From Nitrosospira sp. (lineage in GTDB: Bacteria > Pseudomonadota > Gammaproteobacteria > Burkholderiales > Nitrosomonadaceae), in contig JAKDLC010000001.1 in assembly GCA_030453055.1 (NCBI GenBank), positions 1 through 25,852 on the forward strand: 25,852 nt of DNA, read 5' to 3'. The stretch's first letter is position 1, and each line of letters opens with the position of its first letter. The notes below the pieces were generated by a model that saw nothing but the letters and a program-made list of their open reading frames with translations, was not told where the DNA came from and did no database searches. Positions 6,647-14,044 of this stretch are shown piece by piece. A program made the position numbers and the translations under genes.

Positions 6647-7453
6647 TTAAACGCTACCGGTCCTGATGCGACGCCGTGTGATGGCCCCCATCAACCCCAA
6701 GCCGGCCAGCAGCATGGCGTAGGTTTCCGGTTCGGGCACCACGCCTACCGTCAGGGTACCCTCGAGGCCATATTTGGTCATTTTGTCCGGATTCGAATCA
6801 AGCTGCGCCAGATAATCCGATCCCCCAACAAACACTGAATAGTCGCCGGCCCCCAGATTCATGAAAGTATGCGACACCATATTGTCCTGCGTCCCATCCG
6901 AACCATAGCCCGTGCCATCATAGGCGTGGCCGATATACTCGAAAAAACTCAGTCTGGCCGGAATGACCGTGCCGTTGAGGTCGCCTGGACTGTTGCCAAT
7001 CGACCAGTCGGTCATCGCCCGGAACGAGCCTTCGGCATAATCGGGCCGGCTTGCCACGGATAGATCCGAGCCGTCATGAGGCAACGGTATCGGCCTAAGG
7101 CTCGCAAGCCCCTGGTAGAGCGAAAAACCGGGGATCAATCCGAGCTCCGCGGTGTGGACATTGCCGCGATGATCGGTGACCTCGCCAGTCGCCTCCTTGA
7201 ACGAAAGCGTGACGTTGGATTCCTCGGTCAAGGTGAAGCGGAAAGGCCGCACTCTATGGCTGTTGCCATAGTCGGCATCCGTACCGTCGATCCAGCCCCA
7301 GTTGCCGGTGGCCGCCTGGCCGGTCAAGGTAGTGCTGGTCAATGTGCTGCCGTCGAAAGTGCCGAAGTTGCGGTGGCCATAGCCGATGTGGGCCATCGCC
7401 GGCACTGACGTCATGCCGGCCAGAAGTAACGCGTAGCTAAGTGTTTTTTTCAT
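6647..7453 (-). CDS. PEP-CTERM sorted extracellular protein 2
   Basis: The protein has 268 residues with a signal peptide (MKKTLSYALLLAGMTSVPAMA) and the sorting tail VPEPETYAMLLAGLGLMG from about residue 239, followed by a basic end (TRRRIR). Between these, NFGTFDG, GNWGWIDGTDADYGNSH and LIPGFSLYQGLASL parallel the first PEP-CTERM protein, so the pair arose by duplication and diverged widely. Known family logic: exported, cut by an exosortase and attached to extracellular polysaccharide. A purine-rich site (AAGGGAAA) precedes the ATG. Two back-to-back dyads and a -35/-10-like pair lie 100-162 bp upstream; hairpins follow the stop. The function of the central domain is not recognised. Confidence 0.85.
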   Translation of the reverse strand: MKKTLSYALLLAGMTSVPAMAHIGYGHRNFGTFDGSTLTSTTLTGQAATGNWGWIDGTDADYGNSHRVRPFRFTLTEESNVTLSFKEATGEVTDHRGNVHTAELGLIPGFSLYQGLASLRPIPLPHDGSDLSVASRPDYAEGSFRAMTDWSIGNSPGDLNGTVIPARLSFFEYIGHAYDGTGYGSDGTQDNMVSHTFMNLGAGDYSVFVGGSDYLAQLDSNPDKMTKYGLEGTLTVGVVPEPETYAMLLAGLGLMGAITRRRIRTGSV

Positions 7454-7552
7454 TTGGAGTTTCCCTTGATTAATTTATGACAGGAATGTCAATTTATTAA
7501 GAAAAATAGAACTCAGTACATCGGAATGCTTGTCAGCAATACCGATGAGCCG

Positions 7553-7581
7553 AGTATTTATCATTCAGGTCAGTAAATCAA
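7553..7581 (-). promoter_or_regulatory. Candidate -35/-10 promoter of PEP-CTERM gene 2
   Basis: Minus-strand TTGATT (7576-7581) abuts the dyad, and AATACT (7553-7558) follows after 17 bp. The same layout occurs at 895-923. A GGC...TTGC pair further down has a 12-bp instead of 10-bp gap, so it is not a valid sigma-54 box. Confidence 0.4.
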
Positions 7582-7598
7582 TGTGGCATATTGCCGCA
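7582..7598 (-). promoter_or_regulatory. 17-bp dyad element, copy 4
   Basis: Plus strand TGTGGCA-TAT-TGCCGCA. It directly adjoins copy 5 with no base between, and on its gene-proximal side adjoins TTGATT. Confidence 0.6.
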
Positions 7599-7615
7599 TG
7601 CGGCAAATTGTCGCA
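7599..7615 (-). promoter_or_regulatory. 17-bp dyad element, copy 5
   Basis: Plus strand TGCGGCA-AAT-TGTCGCA. Together with copy 4 it forms a 34-bp tandem pair of dyads, which would allow two dimers to bind side by side. Confidence 0.6.
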
Positions 7616-7682
7616 TGGAAAGAGGTTGCGAATGGAATAAACCTGAATCGGGTAGTTGAATGGGGTGAAGCGTGCGGTTTTT

Positions 7683-7709
7683 GATGGGTTACGCTCCGCT
7701 CCACCCATC
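7683..7709. repeat. REP-like hairpin
   Basis: GATGGGT, a 13-nt loop (TACGCTCCGCTCC) and ACCCATC. A related hairpin lies at 18696-18724, with the loop in the other orientation. Part of a small family of intergenic palindromes with a CGCT core. Confidence 0.55.
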
Positions 7710-7732
7710 CTACGCCCACCGACTCCCCTCCC

Positions 7733-7848
<116 letters not shown>

Positions 7849-7927
7849 AGGTAGGGCGCAATAAGCGAAAGCGCATTGCGCCGTATGAAACTAACGGATT
7901 ATGTGTTGGGTTGTTTCCCGGCCAAGG

Positions 7928-10012
7928 TCAGAACCGGAAATTCTTGTCTTCCCATTCTTCCTCTCGCCCCGCCAGTTTGCAGATTGCATCGATGAGTTCC
8001 CGTGGTTCGACAGGCTTGGTGAGATACTCCTGATAGCCGGCGTTTAGCGCGCTGATTTTGTCTTCCGCACGAGCAAACGCTGTGACTGCGATGGCCGGGG
8101 TGTTGCCGCCGCTTTCGGCGGGAAGGTTTCTCACTTCTCGCATGAATTGATATCCGCTCTTCTCCGGCATCCCGATGTCGCTGATAATGATATCCGGTCT
8201 TTCATTCGCCAGGAGTTCCAACCCTTTGTTCGCAGTCGCGGCGGCGGTCACGCGGGCTTGACAGTGAGTCAGTATCCGTTTGATGAGTTCACGTGCGTCC
8301 GGTTCGTCATCGACCACCAACACTTTTACTCCTGAAAGATTCTCGCTATCGAAGGGCTTCGGCGTCAGGGATAACGAGCCATTATCGCTGATAATGGCAA
8401 GCGGCAGGTTCACAATGAAAGTTGCGCCTTTACCCGCGCCGTCGCTTTCCGCCCGAACGACTCCGCCATGCAGTTCCACCAGTTGCTTGACAATGGCGAG
8501 GCCCAGACCCAGGCCGCCGTATTGCCGGGTCAGCGAGGCATCGGCCTGCCGGAAGCGATCGAAAACATAGGGGATGAATTCCGGTGAAATACCCAGACCC
8601 GAGTCATTGATCCTGATTTCGGCATATGAGCCTATTTGCTCAACCGCAATTTCTATCTTGCCGCCCTTGGGCGTAAATTTGATCGCGTTGGAAAGTAGGT
8701 TCCAGAAGACCTGCTGGAGCCGGTTGGAATCGCCCGAGATCGGGCTGACTTGCCGGTCAATGGTTTTTTCCAGAATAATACCTTTGGCCTGCGCGGTTGG
8801 ATTCACCGACTCAACCGCCGCCTCCACCAGGAGAGCAAGGTCCCATTGCTGCATATCGAGCCTGACCTATCCGGAGATGATGCTGCTCATTTCAAGAAGA
8901 TCCTCGATCAGTTTATTTTGTGCGCGGGCATTTCGCTCGATGGTTTCCAGAGCCCGATGAATGTCCTCATTCGTCATATTTCCGCTCAAGATAAGTTGCG
9001 ACCACCCCAGGATCGCGTTCAGCGGCGTGCGAAGCTCATGAGAGAGGGTCGCCAGAAATTCGTCCTTGAGCTGACTGGCCCGTTCCGCTTCATTCTTGGC
9101 AATACGCTCCTTTTCAAGTAATTGCGTTTTTTCTGCGTCTGCCAGGGCCAATGCCTCGCCGAGTCTCTCGACCTCATTGCTGGTGGCTTTGCCATGACGG
9201 CTGGGCCGGATGCCGCGGGTGATGCCCGCCACCTGACGGCCAAGGTCGGCCAACGGCTCCAATATGCCGAGGCGGGTGAAAAAAAACATAGCCGTCATCG
9301 CGAGTAATGCAACGATAATGAGCACCATCTCTAACAGGGTCTGGCGTTCGAGCAGGGCCAGCTTGAGGTCCAATTCAGTTTGTGTGCGGGCGTTGAATGA
9401 ATCCCTGAACTGCTGAATCGGCTCCATGATGGCGGCTTTCCCGGCGTCATAGCGCTTGCCAAACAGCAAGCCGACGGCGAATTCCCGGTCAGGCTTGCGG
9501 CGTATCGTAAAATTACCCTTTCCGTCGTCGTATAAGCCTTCCGCAGCCGCGAACGCCCGATTTTCCAAGTCGAGCAGATTATCGGAGCGCTCCAGAGATT
9601 TTTGCAGCAGGACAAATTCGTCGTTGCTGAAGCTTGCTCGATGAAACATGTCGACCAAAGGAACCGCCTTGCCTCGTTCGAAGGCGGGGGCTTTCCCCAC
9701 TGCCACGAGGTGCCAGTAAGTCGGGGAATAACTCTGCGGGCGCGGCCGCACACCATTGCGAATATCGAGTATCTCCATGAAATAACGCTTGTAAATCGCA
9801 TCGCCGGTGGTCACGTATGCACGCGCCATGCGGGTGAGGTCCTCAGAGCTTTGAATCAGCTCATCGACGAGCAAAAGTGTGTGAAACCGGTGACGCTCGA
9901 TTTGGATGATATCTTCGCGAATGCTTATCGTATGGAATGCGAGCGCGCCGATACTTAGCAGTAGCAACATCAGGGCGACATTGGAAAATCGGGTAAAGCT
10001 CTGGATATTCAC
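7928..10012 (-). pseudogene. Hybrid sensor histidine kinase broken by an in-frame amber codon
   Basis: Read through, the frame encodes 694 residues: TM helix 1 (about 10-28), a ~200-residue periplasmic sensor region, TM helix 2 (about 228-248), a HAMP-like linker, the H-box SHELRTPLN with phospho-accepting His near 325, a catalytic domain with N-box (NLLSNAIKF, ~438), DSGLGI (~470) and GGLGLGLA (~500), then a receiver domain with Asp near 612 and Lys near 666. At codon 382 (8867-8869) a TAG sits where families have the conserved lysine of ISGK, and the same frame resumes VRLDMQQWD. The halves could be made as 381- and 308-residue proteins, but the second has no clear ribosome site. The N-terminal GTG start lies in a tandem repeat and lacks a ribosome site. 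No response-regulator partner adjoins. Likely a recent pseudogene, unless the stop is suppressed or a sequencing error. Confidence 0.82.
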
Positions 10013-10082
10013 TTGGGTATATTCACTTGGGTATATTCACTTGGGTATATTCACGTCGGTATATTCACGTCGGTATATTCAC
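10007..10082. repeat. 14-bp tandem repeat at the kinase start
   Basis: The 14-bp unit ATTCACTTGGGTAT occurs three times (10007-10048), then ATTCACGTCGGTAT twice (10049-10076), then a partial unit ATTCAC. On the minus strand each unit supplies GTGAATAT; the last one is the kinase start codon. Because 14 is not a multiple of three, successive GTG codons fall in different frames. Confidence 0.85.
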
Positions 10083-10404
10083 GTGGCGCTTTCTGCGTTT
10101 ACCATTTCATTTACCCACCATTAATGTATTGCAGCCAAATTCTATACGCGGCGGCTCTTGATTGGCCATTCTTTTTCAAAACCTCCGGCATTTCCTGCGC
10201 TTCCAGCTGTCTGGCGGGTTATTGGATATTCATTTGATTCATTCATCGCTTACGCGGGCTTCTGTCTGACGGAATGCGTTATCCCTACCGGGGCGCAATT
10301 ACCATTTACCATTTACCAATTCTTCATTTTTGTGCAATGCCGCTGAAACAAACCGATGCTAAATTGCCGCCTGATCATTACTTTGACTTAAGGAGGAAAT
10401 GAAA
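10083..10404. other. Intergenic region between kinase and sulfate-binding homologue
   Basis: About 320 bp between divergent genes. Besides a short ACCATTTACCATTTACC repeat (about 10302-10318) I see nothing definite: no dyad, no hairpin terminator, no convincing -35/-10 pair. A strong ribosome site (AGGAGG, 10391-10396) ends it. Confidence 0.5.
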
Positions 10405-11412
10405 ATGCGTTCATATCGCTCCCGTATTATTTTTGCTGCGCTTGCAACTCTGCTCGGTTTGGGTGCGGCCGCCGCCGCCCTGCATAGTATTTCTTACCAC
10501 GATATCCATCCCGCCGCGGAAATGGTTGATGATTTCAATGAGGCGTTCGCCAGACACTGGAAAGCACGATCCGGCGTCGCCGTTATGGTCAAACCGGCCC
10601 AAAGCAAATCGGGTGTACCCATACATGCGGTCATGGACGGGCTTGAGGTCGTGACGCTTGCCTTATCCTATGACGGGGGCGCACTAAAGAAAAGCAACCC
10701 GTTCAAATTGCCCGATTGGCAGGAACCCTTACCGAAAAATTCCCCCTATACGTCGACCATCGTATTTCTGGTACGCAAAGGCAACCCGAAGAAGCTGAGA
10801 GATTGGGACGATCTCGCACGACCCGGCGTCGAAGTGATCACACCGAATCCGAAGACTTCGGACGACGCGCGCTGGAATTACCTGGCCGCTTGGGGCTATG
10901 CGCTAAAGCAACCCGGTGGCGGTCAAACAAGTGCGCTCGAATTCGTCAGGAAATTGTTTGTTAACGTCAAGGCGCTGGATTCCGGGACCCGCGGCGCGAT
11001 GTCGACTTTCGTCGAACGCGGCGCCGGCGATGTGATGCTGGCGTGGGAAAACGAAGCCCATCGGATTGTCAGAGAGCAGGGTGGGGATAAGTTTGAAATC
11101 GTTACCCCGTCCATGTCAATCGTCGCCGAGCCTACCGTCAGCGTGGTGGACAATGTGATCGACCGGGGCGGCGCGCGCGATGTCGCCAAGGCCTATATCG
11201 ATTATCTCTATACCACGAAAGCGCAAGATATCGCAGGCAAACACTACTATCGTCCGCGTGATGAGAAAGTGGCGGCGAAATATGCAATGCAGTTTCCGGC
11301 CTTAAGGCTGTTCACCGTCGATGAGGTCTTCGGCGGTTGGAAGAGAGCGCAGAATGCGCATTTCGACGATGGTGGAACTTTAGACCGGATTAAACCTAAA
11401 TCCGGTAGTTGA
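10405..11412 (+). CDS. Divergent periplasmic sulfate-binding-protein homologue (Sbp/CysP family)
   Basis: The protein has 335 residues with a signal peptide (core about 8-25). Two ATGs are available; the one at 10405 stands 8 nt from AGGAGG, the one at 10399 only 2 nt, so I prefer 10405. Family landmarks are strong: VVTLALSYD, SPYTSTIVFLVRKGNPK, VEVITPNPK, ARWNYLAAWGYAL, AWENEA, EIVTPSMSIVAEPTVSVVD, KHYYRPRD and DEVFGGW. Yet sulfate-contacting positions known from Salmonella Sbp differ: SYD near the N-terminus is SYH, the HGGSGKQ loop is replaced by AQSKSG, and the SSGG tight turn is TSDD (151-154). The tryptophan of AWEN is kept. Two aspartates at the oxyanion site should disfavour sulfate, so the ligand may be something else. 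No ABC permease or ATPase gene adjoins. Confidence 0.82.
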   Translation: MRSYRSRIIFAALATLLGLGAAAAALHSISYHDIHPAAEMVDDFNEAFARHWKARSGVAVMVKPAQSKSGVPIHAVMDGLEVVTLALSYDGGALKKSNPFKLPDWQEPLPKNSPYTSTIVFLVRKGNPKKLRDWDDLARPGVEVITPNPKTSDDARWNYLAAWGYALKQPGGGQTSALEFVRKLFVNVKALDSGTRGAMSTFVERGAGDVMLAWENEAHRIVREQGGDKFEIVTPSMSIVAEPTVSVVDNVIDRGGARDVAKAYIDYLYTTKAQDIAGKHYYRPRDEKVAAKYAMQFPALRLFTVDEVFGGWKRAQNAHFDDGGTLDRIKPKSGS

Positions 11413-11451
11413 CGCTGCGCTAACCAGAGTACCTCAAAACTGTGTTCCATC

Positions 11452-11478
11452 GTCGGATTACGCTTTCGCTAATCCGAC
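11452..11478. repeat. REP-like hairpin
   Basis: GTCGGATTA, loop CGCTTTCGC, TAATCCGAC: a 9-bp perfect stem 40 bp past the sulfate-binding homologue stop. It could act as a terminator or mRNA-stabilising structure. The stem family recurs at 11653 and, in part, at 19881. Confidence 0.55.
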
Positions 11479-11488
11479 AAAACGCTTC

Positions 11489-11601
11489 GTCATTCCCGCG
11501 AAAGCGGGAATCCGGACGCTGACTGGAACAGGCCGTCATCCTGCAGCGGGTGAATTCGGGTAACCGAAAACCCCATGGATTCCCGCTTTCGCGGGAATGA
11601 C
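11489..11601 (-). repeat. dRS3-flanked repeat element, copy 2 (113 bp)
   Basis: The reverse complement aligns end to end with 7733-7844, with 25-bp identical terminal inverted repeats. The shared core includes CTGCAGGATGACGGCCTGTT. Opposite orientation to copy 1, so the two bound 3.6 kb of intervening DNA as an inverted pair. Confidence 0.8.
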
Positions 11602-11652
11602 CGCGTAACGGAACTGAACACTCCCAATCCTATGCTCTTCTGAGGCCTTTTG

Positions 11653-11676
11653 TCGGGTTACGCTGCGCTAACCCGA
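11653..11676. repeat. REP-like hairpin
   Basis: TCGGGTTA, loop CGCTGCGC, TAACCCGA. It is a variant of the hairpin at 11452-11478 with compensating stem changes (GAT to GGT paired with ATC to ACC), suggesting selection for the stem. Confidence 0.5.
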
Positions 11677-11807
11677 TCTACGCCTGCTGTTCTCGCGGCA
11701 GGGATGGATTTTTTTCTGATTATGTACGCCAGCGCACTGAACAGATGCCGGAGAATGGAGAAGATGGCGACTATCGACAACGGCGCGAAGCAGCTTGTAG
11801 GTCGAAT

Positions 11808-11833
11808 TAGTTTGTAGGATTAGTTTGTAGGAT
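11808..11833. repeat. 13-bp tandem duplication
   Basis: TAGTTTGTAGGAT is present twice in direct tandem in front of the BON lipoprotein gene. Confidence 0.7.
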
Positions 11834-11905
11834 TAGCGAAAGCGTAATTCGACGACGGAACTGTGAGCCAAGGCGGGGTTTTATTTTCACTCTGGAGAAA
11901 GCAGC

Positions 11906-12478
11906 ATGAATACGCACAATAAATTACTTGTTCTGACCGTAACGCTCATCAGCGCATTATTCATTTCCGCTTGCGGGAAAACCGAGGACAAAGCCGCCAA
12001 ACCCGAGACCAAAACTACGGCGGGAACGGTGATAGACGATAGCGTTATTACGACGAAAGTGAAATCCGCGTTGCTGGCGGACGATATTGTCAAGGGTCTT
12101 GATATCCAGGTGGAGACGCGCAAGGGTGAAGTTCAACTCAGCGGTTTCGTGGACAGCCAGGAGCAAATTGATCGCGCTACAGCGGTAACGAAGGGCGTCG
12201 AGGGTGTCAAAAATGTAATCAATAAGATGACCATAAAGACCGCCGGTACCACGGTGGGCGATAAGATCGATGATGGGCTCATTACCACCAAAGTGAAAGC
12301 GGCGCTACTCGCGAACGATGTCGTCAAGGGTACCGATATCGCCGTGGAGACGCGCAACGGGGAAGTCCAGCTTAGCGGGTTTGTAAATAATCAGACCCAG
12401 ATCGACCGGGCAACCGAGATCGCACGTGGCGTGGAGGGCGTGAAGAATGTCGTCAATAAAATGACCATCAAAAGTTAA
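11906..12478 (+). CDS. Lipoprotein with two BON domains (OsmY-like)
   Basis: The protein has 190 residues. The signal peptide ends in the lipobox ISAC with lipid-accepting Cys23, so it should be membrane anchored. Two BON domains follow (about 42-112 and 118-190); both show ITTKVKxALL, VETRxGEVQLSGFV and GVEGVKNVxNKMTIK. They are so alike that the gene arose by a fairly recent internal duplication. BON domains are known in OsmY and related envelope proteins and are thought to bind phospholipid; OsmY-type proteins are typically stress induced. GGAG stands 8 nt before the ATG. It leads a rightward group with a CsbD gene 53 bp on and two small membrane peptides, consistent with an envelope or osmotic stress cassette (inference). 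Confidence 0.88.
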   Translation: MNTHNKLLVLTVTLISALFISACGKTEDKAAKPETKTTAGTVIDDSVITTKVKSALLADDIVKGLDIQVETRKGEVQLSGFVDSQEQIDRATAVTKGVEGVKNVINKMTIKTAGTTVGDKIDDGLITTKVKAALLANDVVKGTDIAVETRNGEVQLSGFVNNQTQIDRATEIARGVEGVKNVVNKMTIKS

Positions 12479-12531
12479 AGCGCAATTGTAGAACTTATTG
12501 ATTAATCAATCTTAACCCGAGGAGTATAAAA

Positions 12532-12750
12532 ATGAACTGGGATCAAGTGGAAGGTAACTGGAAACAATTCAAGGGCAAAGTCAAGGAGCAATGGGGAGAC
12601 CTGACCGACGATCATCTCGACAAGATTGCCGGCAAACGAGATCAACTGTCCGGGAAAATTCAGGAATCTTATGGAATCAGCAAGGAAGAGGCGGAGAAGC
12701 AAATTTCCGATTGGGAAAAAAAGCAGAAAGATGTATATCCCCGGAAGTAG
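12532..12750 (+). CDS. CsbD-family stress protein
   Basis: The protein has 72 residues starting MNWDQVEGNWKQFKGKVKEQ, the hallmark of CsbD proteins, followed by WGDLTDDHLDKIAGK and the helix of GISKEEAEKQI. It is hydrophilic, charged and has no signal peptide, so it should be cytoplasmic. Family members are often induced in general stress (sigma-B in Bacillus), but the biochemical role is unknown. GGAG lies 7 nt before the ATG. The position 53 bp after the BON lipoprotein gene suggests co-transcription. Confidence 0.9.
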   Translation: MNWDQVEGNWKQFKGKVKEQWGDLTDDHLDKIAGKRDQLSGKIQESYGISKEEAEKQISDWEKKQKDVYPRK

Positions 12751-12846
12751 GGTGGAGTGGCATGCAGCAGCGCGTGGTCGGCACACAGGGTTCGCCAGTT
12801 TGGGGTGCGCCGATCGTCGATAAACTAATCATAAGAGGCACAGATC

Positions 12847-12996
12847 ATGCTTTACACCATTGCAGTTATTGTAGGCATTTTGTGGCTGCTTGGATTGATG
12901 ACTTCCTTCATGATGGGCGGCCTTATCCATATTCTTCTGGTAATCGCCATCGTGCTTTTCGTGCTGGGAATCATAGGCGGACGTAAGCCACAGTGA
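12847..12996 (+). CDS. Small membrane protein, lmo0937-like, copy 1
   Basis: The protein has 49 residues: MLYTIAVIVGILWLLGLMTS, then FMMGGLIHILLVIAIVLFVL, ending GGRKPQ. Two hydrophobic helices are separated by a short glycine turn. The pattern with GGLIHILLVIAI is that of the short lmo0937-type membrane peptides common in stress clusters. A ribosome site (AGAGG) precedes the ATG by about 9 nt. The paralogue 43 bp downstream confirms it as a real gene. The function is unknown. Confidence 0.82.
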   Translation: MLYTIAVIVGILWLLGLMTSFMMGGLIHILLVIAIVLFVLGIIGGRKPQ

Positions 12997-13039
12997 CGGA
13001 GCGGATTGCCGATAAAATCAACCATGAGAGGTAAATGTC

Positions 13040-13189
13040 ATGCTCTACACCATCGCTGTTGTTTTGATTATCCTGTGGTTGCTGGGGTTGGTCAGTGCCT
13101 ATACTATGGGTGGTTTTATCCATATTCTTCTGGTAATCGCCATCGTGGTTATCCTGCTCAGAATCATAAGCGGACAGAAGCCATTGTGA
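13040..13189 (+). CDS. Small membrane protein, lmo0937-like, copy 2
   Basis: The protein has 49 residues starting MLYTIAVVLIILWLLGLVSA and ending ISGQKPL. It matches copy 1 in length and in most positions (HILLVIAIV is kept), so it is a tandem duplicate. The leaders are also related (GATAAA, then GAGAGG or AGAGG 8-9 nt before ATG). An arginine replaces a glycine in the second helix (LLRIIS versus VLGIIG), so the two may not be equivalent. Confidence 0.82.
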   Translation: MLYTIAVVLIILWLLGLVSAYTMGGFIHILLVIAIVVILLRIISGQKPL

Positions 13190-13318
13190 CGAAGCGGAGA
13201 GCTTTTTGGAAAATGAACTCGATCAAGGTACGCCGATCGGTTCGCGCGCATTCCGAGTGTCAACCACTCATCGGCTCTAACCGATGGGCGGAGCGACAGC
13301 AAACGGGTTATGCAGGCA

Positions 13319-13954
13319 TCATCCGCTGCTGATGATCAGCCGCTTCCTTCTGATTATTTCATTGATTATTTCCTGAAATTGCTTCCGCGCTTCATTTTCG
13401 ATGAAAACGGGCCCGATAATTCTGAGAAGCCAGATACCGGGGATAATGTCCGCGTGGTAAATAATGCGCGTGTGATCGCCTTCCGGCGATAGTTGCGTCG
13501 TCTCTTCCATTTTGCGCATGCTGCCGCTGATCATGCGTTCCTGAATTTTCTTGAAAGGCGACAAATAAACTTTTCGCACCGATTCGAGTGAAACAGTAAC
13601 AAATCCATATTTTTCCATCCCGCTCTGCGAGACCTGGACACTGTTGCCCGACCTGTCGATAACCCTACTGGACTGGATGCTGGAAATAAAGTTGGGTATG
13701 TTATCGAAGTCCGTCAGTACTGCCCACGCCTGCGGGGGTAGAACCGGCACCGTAAAGGTTGCATCCACCGTAATCTGTTCACCGTCGTTCTGTACTTTAA
13801 TCTTGATATCGGTATCGTGGCGCTCGGCCTGCTCCGTCGAATTGGCGGTTGGCGCTTTTCCGTTGTCTGACGGTTTTCCTTCGTTGGCCCATACTGACCT
13901 GAAAAGGAACAGCATGACCAGAAGCGTGATGACTGTGGAAAGAGTTATCTTCAT
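13319..13954 (-). CDS. Exported SRPBCC/START-like protein (polyketide-cyclase type)
   Basis: From the ATG at 13954 the protein has 211 residues and a signal peptide (MKITLSTVITLLVMLFLFRS, then VWA); a longer frame starts at 14026 but adds a cysteine-rich leader that makes no sense before a signal. The mature part has FTVPVLPPQAWAVLTDFDNIPNFI, the typical beginning of a ligand-binding SRPBCC fold, and ends with the long C-terminal helix around FIENEARKQFQEIINEI. The ligand is unknown. It is related in fold to RatA at 17599-18036 but is exported. It lies 90 bp after the guaA stop in the same direction and could be a distal operon gene. The gap to the small membrane protein genes (convergent) has only a weak hairpin at 13269-13286. 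Confidence 0.75.
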   Translation of the reverse strand: MKITLSTVITLLVMLFLFRSVWANEGKPSDNGKAPTANSTEQAERHDTDIKIKVQNDGEQITVDATFTVPVLPPQAWAVLTDFDNIPNFISSIQSSRVIDRSGNSVQVSQSGMEKYGFVTVSLESVRKVYLSPFKKIQERMISGSMRKMEETTQLSPEGDHTRIIYHADIIPGIWLLRIIGPVFIENEARKQFQEIINEIIRRKRLIISSG

Positions 13955-14044
13955 CGAAATACAGAATCGCTTTTTTAGGTTAAACCTTGCGCAGGCATTG
14001 ATGCAAAAGGCGCATTGCAGAAACATGAAGTTCGCTGACGTAAC

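Larger units (their letters stand above)
11413..11905. other. Repeat-rich intergenic region
   Basis: This 493-bp gap contains two REP-like hairpins (11452-11478 and 11653-11676), the second dRS3-flanked element (11489-11601), and a 13-bp tandem duplication (11808-11833). A GGAG ribosome site for the BON lipoprotein ends it. No gene is seen. Confidence 0.6.

Noticed and set aside
7546..7570. Sigma-54 box for PEP-CTERM gene 2
   Set aside because: GGC and TTGCT are present but the GG-to-GC gap is 12 bp instead of the required 10.
10007..10082. Tandem repeat considered as a CRISPR array
   Set aside because: The 14-bp units abut without unique spacers and there are no cas genes.
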